From assembly GCA_016748015.1 (NCBI GenBank), contig JAAOMT010000561.1:194026-258025 (forward strand): 64,000 nucleotides of DNA, read 5' to 3'. Source of the stretch: Geosiphon pyriformis. Lineage: Eukaryota > Glomeromycota > Glomeromycetes > Archaeosporales > Geosiphonaceae. Of the stretch, positions 36,208 to 47,300 are shown one piece after another. Both the position numbers and the translations under genes were made by a program. The notes under the pieces are model-generated. The model was not told the DNA's origin. It ran no database searches and saw only the letters and a list, made by a program, of their open reading frames with translations. Positions within the stretch are counted from its first letter, which is position 1. Each line of letters begins with the position of its first letter.

Positions 36208-37221
36208 TTATAGCCGGGATCTTGAAAAAACGGTAACAATAACGGATTCATTCCACCATAACAATGAAGCTCTCCAACAATCATCAATGGCAACACGTGT
36301 CAATTTCTCTTCGGTAACCAAATAATCGACAAAAGCTCCATTTGGTTCAGAGAGCAAAAGTTGAGTTTCTAATTTTGACAAACGACTAGAATGTTTTAAT
36401 GCGACAACATCAGAGGGAATTTGGTCACCGATCGCCTCAGAAATTGTAGACTTAAATTCACGGAAAGATGTATCTCTTGGGATTGTAATGGTAAGTGAAA
36501 TCGAAGAGGACCAGTGAATATTAACATGAATTTGAATAAAAGATGAGAGAGTGATTGTTGAAGAAGAATTCGATTGCAATGGGGAAGGTAGGTTAACATT
36601 CGAAAAGAGAGCTGATTGTGGTATTCTAGGAGAATAGACGGTCGAATTGTCACTGGAATACGAGGAAGATGAAGAACTAGACCATTTAAACCGTTTCGTA
36701 TTTCGACGAAGAAATTCAGCCGCTAATGAGGTCTGTCTTCGTGATGATGATGATGATGATGAATTTAACTTGGGTATCGAGGCTATACTATCGGTGGTTG
36801 ACGTTGAAACTCGGCGCTTCAAAAAATTTTTTGCACCAACTTTAGAGAAAACTTTGCTTAATAATTTCAACTTTTGCTTATCAGTCGTCGGTTGTTCTTC
36901 AATAACTATTTGATCTTCTAGTTCGTATGGAAAAAATTTTTCTTGGTATTCTTCCCAGGAACAAGGATGTGATAAGTCAGTTGGGGATTCACATATTACC
37001 GGAAGACAGGTGAAAGAGGAATTTTTTCGAGTTTCTTTATGAAAAGTGTATTGCCTTTTAAAAGTTGACAAATAAAGGGAAGTCATTTGAAATGAAATTT
37101 CAAGGTTTTCTAGTAAAAAGTAGGATGAGAAAAGTTTTTCGTTTAGTGTAATATAGATTTTCTCATGAAAATATTCCTTCAAGGAGTGATTGATCCTTGA
37201 TGAAAATACGTTTTGATTCAA
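36208..37221 (-). CDS. Tandem family member C, uncharacterised
   Basis: Intronless, 337 codons, minus strand. A first third rich in Phe/Tyr/Ser is followed by KLLSKVFSKVGAKNFLKRRV, the family block with LKRR-x-S, then a second basic block (FLRRNTKRFKWSSSSS). Poly-Ser tracts are encoded by a TCA/TCG-type triplet run (plus-strand GAT repeats near 36,740). The C-terminal domain (INVH-like IHVNIHW, TIPRDTSFREF, IPSDVVAL, DDCW, LLWWNESVIVTVFSRS) is closest to member D. It is transcribed divergently from D across about 2 kb. Confidence 0.87.
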   Translation of the reverse strand: MNQNVFSSRINHSLKEYFHEKIYITLNEKLFSSYFLLENLEISFQMTSLYLSTFKRQYTFHKETRKNSSFTCLPVICESPTDLSHPCSWEEYQEKFFPYELEDQIVIEEQPTTDKQKLKLLSKVFSKVGAKNFLKRRVSTSTTDSIASIPKLNSSSSSSSRRQTSLAAEFLRRNTKRFKWSSSSSSSYSSDNSTVYSPRIPQSALFSNVNLPSPLQSNSSSTITLSSFIQIHVNIHWSSSISLTITIPRDTSFREFKSTISEAIGDQIPSDVVALKHSSRLSKLETQLLLSEPNGAFVDYLVTEEKLTRVAIDDCWRASLLWWNESVIVTVFSRSRL

Positions 37222-39196
37222 AATGTATTTTTAGCTTTTTTGTTTCTCTTTCCTTTTTCTATTAATAATTAACTAGAGTGGATTCCAAACATTGAAAAAT
37301 CTTTGTTTCATTCTACCTACTTATGCAAAATCCTTTTTAATGCAGCATCAATTAACAATTGGTGGGTAATAAATTCATTAATGGTGTTGGGTTTTTGTTT
37401 AAAGAAAAAATGGAAAGATCCATATAGACAGTGATCATTGATTTCACTGTCCTTTGGGCCGCTAATGTTATTATCAAATACTGTCTTTATTTTATTGTTA
37501 AAACTAGTAAGAGTTAAATTAGCGATATTGAAAACAGGAGCTTTCTCAGTTCTAAACTCTTCATTTTTCTATCTTGTAACGGAGTTCTTAGGGCTATTGT
37601 TCAAATATCTCAGAGGGATATGGAAAAACCATCGTTTACTCAAATTTTGGTGAATAATACATTTTTGATGGTGTGTGTGATCTTAAACTGATAGAATCAT
37701 TGATGATAACCAAGATATGATATAATTTTTTGACTATTAAAAAAAGATGCTTAGATCTTTTGTTAAGTACAAGCTAAGATTAAAACGTTTTTTTTTTTTT
37801 AAAGTTTTTTATATTAAACGATGAGAAAGTAAATTAAACGGCGAAAAACAAATAATAAGAGTAAATCTCAAGAAACCATTGTCATTCATAAGCACGCTTT
37901 CTTAAAATTTTCCACGCTTTTTGATTTGATTGATAAAATTGAACTTTAAAAAAAAAAAAAAAAAAAATAGATTTTTCAAAGGCTAGAAAGTGAAACAAAA
38001 GCTCATTTTTCATTATAGATAAAAGCTAAAACATTTGCAAGCTAATTTTTTTGAAAATATTCAATAAAAGTTTTTTTTTTAAAGAGGATAAAAATTTACT
38101 TTAGATTTTCCAAATACAAAAATAATATTAAAAAATTTGAAATTTTACATGTTTGTGAAAAAAAAAAATTTTTTTTGATTCTCTAATGCAAAGACAATAA
38201 AAGATTAAAGTTTTTTTGCCAACTGTTTCAATTTGTACTGTTTCTATCATCGCAATACATGCCTGAAAAATTTGGTCAAACGTATTACAATTTTCGAAAA
38301 TTTTAAACCTTCAAATACTGCTGTGTTATGTATTTTGGCATTAAAGGACATTTCTCCTTTCACTTTAAGGTTGTTTATTAATCAAGAAATTATATAAAAA
38401 AAAATGAAATTTCATTCTTTTCATTTATTCTCAATCCAAAACATAATATCGTAACTCACCTTGCACTTTTGTCACTGCGTCAATTCTGTTTCAATCAATA
38501 AAAAGTCTAATTTAAAATTATTCTAAATGAAAATCTCGTTAATTTAGAATGTTATTTCCTTTCGAGTAACCGGTTCCCAAAGCTAATTTTATTTGATGAA
38601 ATAAGATGCAAGTTTATGAAATTCATGCATATGGGAAAATGATTCAATGACTCTCTTATACAAGATCAAAAAAAAAAACTCATTCACTTTAGAAAGTGCT
38701 TGTTTTACAAATGGGACCACAGCCGTGATTATTCCCTGTTCCTTTATCCAAAACAAATCTGTATAAAAAGGGAGTTTCAGGTGTCAACAATCAATCAATT
38801 AAAATCAATCAAAACAAATCAAATCAAAATCAAATCAAATCATTAATGTTGAGTAAGAGGTAAATCAGAATCAACTAGGAAATATGGTTTAGTAGATTTC
38901 TGCATCCAGTAAACAAAAACTAATCGGATTTTTTAACTGAAAAGCGGCGTACCCTATTTAAATTTGGCCCAATACTAATAAATCACTCGCATAATTTCAT
39001 GCATCACGAGTAAATCAATCAATCAGGAGGCGTACACCTTTACAACCATTACCAATAAATTATTATAGTCATTATTGAGACATTTTTAAGACTAAGCACG
39101 CTTTCCTTTTTCCTCACTTTTGTTTCTCAAAAAATATATTGAAAGACAAACCTTATGATTTTTTGATTTTTTTCCTGGCAAAAATCTTTTGGAAAA
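37222..39196. other. Divergent intergenic region between members C and D
   Basis: The 2-kb shared upstream region of two divergent paralogues. It contains a T run near 37,790, an A run at about 37,948-37,969, and a cluster of AATCA/CAAAT units at about 38,790-38,840. An open stretch at 37,438-37,653 shows no protein-like character. No defined promoter motif was recognised. Confidence 0.55.
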
Positions 39197-40039
39197 ATGA
39201 ATTTAATTAATGAAAAATTTAAAGAACGCCAAAAACAAAACGACGATGTTTTGAAAACCACGAAATTAAAGATGGTTGGAACACCAGCAACTGGCATTCT
39301 TACTATTTCAAGTTCTATAAACGAACAATACAATCAGGAACAAAATACATTTCATAATGGAAGCTCACCGACAACTCCGATAAAAAGTTTTTTTGATACT
39401 GTTTTGGCAATAGTTAAACCTGAAAGTGTTTTAAAACGAAGTGGTTCAAGTTCGAGCTGCAGAAGTAATTGCTCAAATAAGGACAACCAAAAAGAAGGAA
39501 ATTCAAATCAACAGATACGTCACAAATTTAAAAGATTAAAGCGGTTCAACTCGACAAAATCGTTAAAATCCAGCATTTCCAACCCTAACTCAACAACGAT
39601 AAATTCAAATATTGAACCAAGTAAAACAGCTCTTAAACGATCTCCATCTTCACCACAACTTCATCAACAAAAATTCAACTCTACGATTACTCTAAATATT
39701 CATCTTCATTGGGATCGAAACACCTCATTTAACCTTACGTTTCCACGTGGCTCATCGTTTCAGGATTTTAAACGAGAGATTTCGTTAAAAATCAAACAAA
39801 GACTTCCTGATGATTTGGTTGCTTTGTATCATTGTTCGAGTATGACCGAACTAGATGATAAGTTACTGTATACAGAGAAAGATCCAGTATTTATTGAATT
39901 TTTGTTAAGACAAGAGAAGATGAGGAAAGTGGATAGCAATAAATGTTGGTGTGCCTCATTGTTATGGTGGCGGGATGATGTTGAGTTGACCTTGTTTGCT
40001 TTATCACAATTAGAAACTTTGAACAAAGTACGAAACTAG
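39197..40039 (+). CDS. Tandem family member D, uncharacterised
   Basis: Intronless, 280 codons. The N-terminal part has TPIKSFFDTVLAIVKPESVL directly followed by KRSGSSSSCRS, the family block. A Lys/Arg/Ser linker (HKFKRLKRFNSTKSLKSS) and a second KRSPSS site follow. The C-terminal domain runs LNIHLHW, LTFPRGSSFQDFKREI, LPDDLVALYHC, SNKCW, LLWWRDDVELTLFALS. Its length and Trp positions match member C. Localisation and partners cannot be read from sequence; the Ser-rich basic half suggests a regulated, possibly nuclear protein. Confidence 0.87.
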   Translation: MNLINEKFKERQKQNDDVLKTTKLKMVGTPATGILTISSSINEQYNQEQNTFHNGSSPTTPIKSFFDTVLAIVKPESVLKRSGSSSSCRSNCSNKDNQKEGNSNQQIRHKFKRLKRFNSTKSLKSSISNPNSTTINSNIEPSKTALKRSPSSPQLHQQKFNSTITLNIHLHWDRNTSFNLTFPRGSSFQDFKREISLKIKQRLPDDLVALYHCSSMTELDDKLLYTEKDPVFIEFLLRQEKMRKVDSNKCWCASLLWWRDDVELTLFALSQLETLNKVRN

Positions 40040-41954
40040 AGTGCAAGCGAAACCATTTTTTGTATAGTTTTTTTATCCAACCAAATATAGATCTTAGGTG
40101 TGTATATATTCAAAGCTCCATCTGAATTTTTTGATTTCATATATATGTTTCTGGTAAAAATATAAGCCAGCTCCAATAAAATCCATGTAAAAAATATTTT
40201 CTTGGAGGAGAATAACTAGGATAAGGGAGATATATTTCAATTTAAGTATTAATTGAGAAATCATGGGATAGCGAAATTTTTTTTTTGAAATTCGCACAGG
40301 GGGATTAAAACAAGAGGATGAAATTTCAGAATGGCTTAAGGTTTATTTGATTTGTAAAAAAACATGATTTCTTTTTGGCATTATGGATTTCATTTATTAC
40401 ATATTCAAATATTTAAAATTTTTCATCCCCAAAAGTACTCATTAAAACAATTACGAATAATGTCATCACAATAAAAGGTTTTTAAATAAATACATTATTT
40501 GAATTCATGTGATTGAATCGAATGACTATTTTCCCAAAATAAGACGAAATACACAAATGATAATAGTAAATATATTTAATGAAAATGTAATTATATCAAA
40601 GTAAAAAGGTTTTTTTAGGAACTATTAAGTTTGGAATTGAATAGGGATGCTTAGTGGATTACGAATTATTTTCATTACATCAACCAGAATAAATATTTTG
40701 ACGGAACATTTCCATAATAATGACAACAACATTGATGATTATTGGTAATAATGATAAAAAATAGTAGTACATATGATGCACTATGTAAATCTCTTGATTT
40801 CCTTGGTGATTAATAGTAACACATAACACTTACATAATTGTTACATGATATTTTTTTTTACTTGAAAAATCTTATTTATCAAAAATTTAAAAATCAATTC
40901 ATAAACTATAATTGAATTTTTTTTTACAAGTATTTTTTCTTATTTAAATTAATTTATGATTAGTATTTATATATAAATTTTTAAAACTATAATATATATA
41001 TATATGTATTAAAAAAAATTATTAATTTCTTATTTTTAAATCTATAAATTTAAAATTTTTAATAAATTCAATTTTTATACATATTATATGTTAAATCTAT
41101 TTAATTAATAATTAAAATTAAAATAATATTTTATTTTTTAAAGTATATTAAAAATGAATAAAAATTTTTTTCTCTTGTATTTTCATAATTACAATAAAAA
41201 TAAAGAGTAAAAAAAAAGCAATCTTTTTTTTTTCTTGTTGTTTTTACAAGTTTTAATATTAATAAAGATTTTTAGCTTTAAGTAAAAATTTTTTTAAACA
41301 ATTAATTAAAAATAGTTTTAGTGTAATTGTTATCATCATAAAAAATTTAACAGAAAATTGATAATTAGAGTATTTTTTTTTCTAAATAACTTTTTTTATT
41401 TTTGTTCAAATATTTAAAATATTATTGTTTTTTAAAAAAATTTTAAATACTATAATTATTAAAAATTAGTATTTTAAAAAAAAGCCATATTTAATAAAAA
41501 AATTTTATTTATTAATATTGTTTTAAGTATTTAAATTTGAATTATTTAACTTTTAAATATAAAATATTTTTAAGATTTTGTAAGTTAATTTGTTAATTTA
41601 AAGTTATATGTTAAAATAATTGTTTTTTTTTTGTTTTTTAATCTATTATCAATAAAATTTCAGTTAATAAAATTATTTTTGTTTAATGTTTTTAATTATA
41701 ATATTAATAAATATTTTATTTGTTATAGATTTTAAAATAATAAAAAAATACAAAGAAAAAACAGATAAAAAATAATTAAAAATAATTTAATTAATTAAAC
41801 AAATTAATTTTATAAATATGTTAATTATTATTTTTTAGAAAAAAATCTAAAAATAAAAAGATTTTTATATTATTAACCAAAATAATATAATTGTTATAAT
41901 TATATAATATTTTTATAATTTAAAAAAAATTAATTATTAAATTAATAATTACAT
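40040..41954. other. AT-rich spacer
   Basis: About 800 bases of ordinary 3' flank of member D pass at about 40,850 into almost pure A/T. No gene was seen. The AT-pure part resembles the AT-converted repeat sequence at 7.6-8.2 kb and may be unrecognisable old repeats. Confidence 0.6.
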
Positions 41955-42390
41955 TAAAATTATTTAGTTAATAATCAGATCAATAATTAAATTAATAATT
42001 AGATTAATAATTAAGTTAATAATTAAATAAATAATTAGATTAACAATTAAGTTAATAATTATATTAATAATTAATCTTAAATTAAAAGATTTAATTATAA
42101 TAGTTTTTTATTAACTTTTATAAAATATATTAAATAAATATTTATTAAAAAATACAACTAATATCTGTTATTGAATTCTAAATATGTTAATATAAATTAT
42201 AGAATTAATAATAATTTTGTTATTTTTTGTTAAAAATATAGACTATTTACAAAACTGATATTATAAATTAAATTTTTACAAATTTAAAAAATATTTTGAA
42301 TAAAAATTTTAATTTTTTTAAAATATATTAAATTTAAAATAAAATAAATCTTAATATATTTGATAATTTTTTAATATATTACTTTTATTA
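41955..42390 (+). repeat. Decayed LTR of the gypsy family
   Basis: A run of about nine 12-nt units (ATAATTAGATTA type, 41,970-42,080) corresponds to the array at the start of the gypsy LTR. The following sequence, including ctaatatctgttattgaattctaa (about 42,157-42,181) and aaaatatagactatttac (about 42,233-42,250), matches the LTR at about 325-425 after C to T and G to A changes. No internal gypsy sequence is seen, so it is a solo LTR or fragment. Confidence 0.65.
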
Positions 42391-42512
42391 TTATTGAATA
42401 AAAAATTAAAATTAAAACTTCTTTTTCTCTTACATTCAAAAAACCCCAACAAATACTTTTCTGAAAAAAGTTTTTTTTTATTTTTTCTTGTTAATACTTT
42501 ATCAATATTTCT

Positions 42513-44396
42513 TTGTCTAATAACCCTTTTGTTGTGGATTTGGAGGCTGCTTCAGGTGGCAACATGTCTAAAAAGAGGACGCTTAAGGGTGTTTTTCATG
42601 GTCCTGCTGGTGGTTCTTTCTCTCAGAAAAAAAAGAAACTTCTTGGCAATGTTAAACACTCTGGCAATGAGAAAGATATATCTCTGAAGTCTGGTTCTGG
42701 TACTGGTTCATTTTCTGATGTGGATAGTCTATCTGGTGATAATGAAAATATTAGTATGTCTGGTGATTTTGATGGCTCCCTCTTGGATTCGGCTGTTAAC
42801 ACCTCCAAGACTAAAAGAGTTAATACTAGTACGAATTTTGGTTCTCTCAACTTTGAAATAGATAAAGAGATAAAGCCCCTCCCAGCCTCACTCAAGAAGA
42901 AGATTTCTTTGGATAGAATTTGGGTTAATCTTAAGATAGTTAAAACTCCTGTGGAAGTGGCTGTCAAGAAGTTTTTTGCTCTAGATATTAATCTCTCAGC
43001 TGTGGAAGGAAAATTGGATACATCAAAGACCTAGTTAATCAAAAAACTTTTTTCAAAAATCAATGGTTTTGGGGGGACCACTACCTCCTCAAAATTTAAA
43101 GAGATCATTTGATTGATGTTTACTTCTGAAGAAAGCATAAAAAAGGCTGTATCATTGGCTGCTGAAAATGGAATCAGCATAAACAGTGATCTTAGAAAAC
43201 AAGGAGTGCATTCAGATTGGGCTGTGATTATTAAAGAAATTTCCATAGATATGTCAAAGGATATAATTGTCACCACAGTTATTGAGTTTGGTGAAATTAG
43301 GTCGATCAAAATTCAACTGATTGGCATGTGGCAAAAAGCAGTGGTAGAGTTTGCCGAATTGGGTCAGGCTGATTGGTTGGCTCTTAGATAGTCATTCTTA
43401 ATTAGGAAAGATTCTGTGCACATGGCTAAGGCTGTGGAAAATTGTGATATCTGGGCATCAAGGAATCAATTTAGGATGCTTTTGTTTACTTTGCCAGTAG
43501 GGACAACAGTGCATAATCTTGGCTCACTTTTGGAAGCTGCTGGTAAGAAGACTTGCATCATCAACCAGTCATTGAAAACAGGTAATAGATTTCGCTGTGT
43601 GGTGGTTGGTTTTGGCTCTAATGCCAATTTGGAATCTGTTTTTTGTACTGAGCCTATTCTTGGTAGTGTTTGACTCTTATAGGCTAGATTGGATTTGGTT
43701 CGGTGTGGAAAGTATGGGCATTTTGGTTATTCAGTTCTAGAGTGTAATGTGTTGAATGTGTCATCTTTTGAACTCTTGCTTTCATATAAAAAGCCTTCTT
43801 TTGGTGCGAATCATCTTCAGTTGGCTCAATTATATGCCAGAAAAAATGTTTTTGTTTCTCGGCCGGCAGCCTTTGGTGACAAATCTTGGGCTCAAGTAGT
43901 TTCTTTTGCTTCCTCAGCTGGCCACCAATGTTTTGTTTCTAGTTCCAGTTCTGGTTTTTTCTCCTCAGATTACTCCAATTTGGGTGCTAACAGACCTATC
44001 TTTCCTGTTGACATTTCTTCTTTGGATTCTTGTTTGGCAGTTTTGGAGTGCTCTATGGAGCTTTTGGTAGATTGGGTTTCTGACTTGGTGTGTAAACTTA
44101 ACAACTTGGACTTGGTGTCTTTAGGTCCCTCTCTATCATCTAGTGTTGTAGCTCTTCCTTCAGTTTCAGGTTTGGATCTTGGTACAGATATGGTTTTGGA
44201 TGATTCTGTAGAGGTCCTTCTGTCTCCTTCTGGTGGTTTGGGTTTGGGTCCTAACAGTTCAAAGGTTTTGATTTCCAAGGTGGATCTTCTGGAATCCAAG
44301 TTGGTAGCTTTGGAGATCTCTATTAGTTCGGTTTTGATGAAGTTAGATCTGTTGTGTACTGGTTCAGGTTCTCATATTCAGTCTTCTTCTCAATGA
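42513..44396 (+). pseudogene. LINE copy 2 ORF1: RNA-binding, zinc-knuckle protein
   Basis: A single frame spans 42,513-44,396 (about 628 codons; first ATG at 42,564). It is interrupted only by stops at about 43,032, 43,110, 43,389, 43,671 and 43,680. Recognisable parts are a Ser/Lys-rich N-terminus, an NGFGG-TTSSKF segment, an RRM-like middle (FGEIRSIKIQLIGMWQKAVVEF), and a CCHC-type knuckle (CGKYGHFGYSVLEC at about 43,703-43,745). A Ser/Leu-rich tail follows. The product would coat LINE RNA. Stops fit CAG, CGA or TGG turned into TAG or TGA. Confidence 0.88.
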
Positions 44397-44398
44397 GC

Positions 44399-47300
44399 AA
44401 TTTGATCTGGAAGTTTGCTACATGCAACATTGGTGGCATCAATGTGCCAGCTAAGCAAAAAGATGTGGTGTGTTGGCATGTAGAATCTGGGAATATGGTT
44501 TCAATAATCACAGAAACAAAGTTGAGATCAAGTGTTAGACCTTGAATTAAGGACAGATTTGATGGGGTGCATGTTTTTACTTCTGGTCTTGACAAGAGTT
44601 TTCTGGGGGCCAGGATAGCGATTATTATGAACAATTCTTTGGCTCGGCATATCTCTAAAATGGAAAAAGTTCCTGGTCATGTTATTTCTGTTTGTCTCCT
44701 TTTTAAAGACAAGGTTTCTGTTTCAATTGTTGGCTTGTATACTGGCACTTCTTCTGGTGTTAGATTTGGTCTTGCTTTTGAAGTCAACTCCTTCTTGGCT
44801 CATGTAGTCAACACCAGTAGTTTTGTTGTTCTGGGTGCTGATTTCAATGAGGATGGGTCTAAAAAGAGTGCAAGCTTTGGTTTTTGTTCAAGTTTGGGTC
44901 TGGTCAATTTCTTTGGTGGTTATTCCTTGGTTGAAGTGTCCACTTGGAGTAACTCAAAAGGTGTGACCAAAGTTATTGATTACATTTTTGTTAGTGAGTG
45001 TCTGTTGTCAGCCATGGCTGGGCGCAAAGTTGACTCTGTGTCTAAATTTTTTGATACTGATCACTTGGCTGTTTTGGTTTTTGTTGGTTTGGGCAGTCTT
45101 CTGAATGTTCACATAAGTAGTGTATGTAAATAGGCTAATAGAGATTGGTAGAAGTTCAAATTGAAGGGTGTGGATGATATTGGATGGAATCATTTTAAGG
45201 AATGTTCCTTAAAAAAGTTTATGGTCAAGATGGTGAAGTTTGCTAATATGAAATGTAGTGGCAATTTGAATGCAATGTGGGAGATTCTCAAAGAGGTGGT
45301 GGTGGATTCTGCTAATGCTATCTTTTCCAGGCTTTGGTTTAGTAAGTTTGATTATATGAGGAATAAACTTTCATCGAAGTTTTACAGATTGGAATTGCTG
45401 GTGTCCAAGATTGCCAAAAATCTGAGCTTAGGTTTGCACTTGGTGGCTGACTACTTGGTTGATGTTTGGATGTCTGTTGATAATGAAGAAGCTTCTAAGG
45501 TCTGCCTTATGATTGATGATAGGGTTGAGACTATGGTCATTCTGCATCACATCTCAGTTGTCAAAAAAAGATATCAATAATCCAAGTATTATGAGTTCAA
45601 AGTTGCTAGGGATAACTCTATCAAAGATGCTGTGAAGAAATGCATGGAAAATTTTTGTTCGGACAAAGAGAGAATAATTAGGAATATTTTGGATCAGCCT
45701 TTTAGGAAGGTTGTGCTAGATCACTTGATTGTTGATGATAAGCTCATCTTGGAACCTTTGGAGGTTAAGACTTCTATTAACACAATTATGGAAGGTTGGA
45801 CAAGGAAGCACCTGGACTTTAGTGTTAGTGCTGGTCGCTAGTCTGATCAATATGTTCCTTTGAGTTACATCAATGATAGAGCTTTCTTGGGTGTTATGGA
45901 TGCTATTGATATGAGTGAATTTTTGTGGGTTGTTGGTGATTTACCTGATGAGAAGACTGCTGAACTTTCTGGCATCCCTAACAAACTCTGGAAACATGGT
46001 GCCCCAATTATTCTTGATGGTCTCTTGTGGGTTTTTAATATGTGTTTGGTGTTTGTAATGGTTCCCGACCTTTGGCAAAAATCCTGGGTCTCTATGATTT
46101 CTAAGCCTTATGATTGGGAGGGTGCTTTAACTAACACTAGACCTATAACTTTAATTGAGACTGTTTGGAAGATCTTGTCTAAGATCATTTCTGACAGAAT
46201 TGCCTCAGCTTGCAGCAACTTTGACATTTTACATGGTGACAATTTTTCGGTATTGCAAGGCACTTCTACACAAACTCCCATATTTGCTATTGGTTCGGTT
46301 GTTGAGGATGCTCTAGAGAAAAACAGGAAGTTGTAACTGGTTCTTCAAGATATGCGCAAAGCCTATAACTCTGTTGGTTGGTTTCATTTGCTCAGTAGTC
46401 TAGTCAAGATCAAAATGTGTCCCCACTTCATAAAATTTTTTGGAGGCATCCACAACAATAGAGTCAATCAGGTCATAACAGATTTTGGCTTGACTGATGG
46501 CTATGTTGTGCATGATGGCCTAGATCAAGGGGAGGTGTTTTCACCGCTGCTGTAGAGAATTTTTTATGATCTGCTGCTCTGTGAGGTCAAGAAATATGAA
46601 CAATTGTATGACTACAGGATGTGCTCTAAGTTTTATACTAGATCTGGGAAACCTGACCCTGGGAATGCTTTAACATCCTTTTTTGCTGCAGATGCCTTTG
46701 TTGATGACACAATCTGGATTGGGAACTGCTTAATGGCTACTCAGTAGATCCTTGACATTGCCAGCAAGTTTTTTTCTTTTAATGATATCTTCATAAACAC
46801 TGAAAAAACAGTTGCTATACCTATCAATCAGGGCATTTGTGAGGCTGTTTTGCATATTAGTGGTTCGAGGATTTCAGTGGCCAAAAAAGGTAAGCCTCAT
46901 AGATACTTGGAAATCTTTTTGTCGACTGATAGTTTGGCCAAACCTAGTTTAGCTAAGGCCCATGATGATGTAAGATTTTTTTCAAATGTGATTCTGAAAA
47001 AAGCTATTACCGAAAAGCAATTCTTATATCTGGTTTCTGTTGTTTTACAACCTATCATTGGATACCAACTTCAGTTCAGCTTTGCTTCAAAGAGTATATG
47101 TGGAAAATAAGACAGTATGTTATAAAAAGTTCTTAAGCTAAAGGCTAATTTGCCTAAAGACTTTCCTAATGAAGCATTTCACTATTCTGAGTTTTATGGC
47201 CTGAGAACTTTTGAGCAAGTGCTCACTAAGAATCTGATGGCCAATCTGGTGAAATTTTCTAACATTGGCAGAATTCTCAACAGATTTTTTGATCACAGAG

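Noticed and set aside
37438-37653. Plus-strand hydrophobic ORF between members C and D
   Set aside because: Leu/Phe-rich reading of a T-rich spacer without helix punctuation or a start context.
41970-42080. CRISPR-like short repeats
   Set aside because: Contiguous 12-nt tandem units without spacers, matching the gypsy LTR array, in a eukaryotic context.
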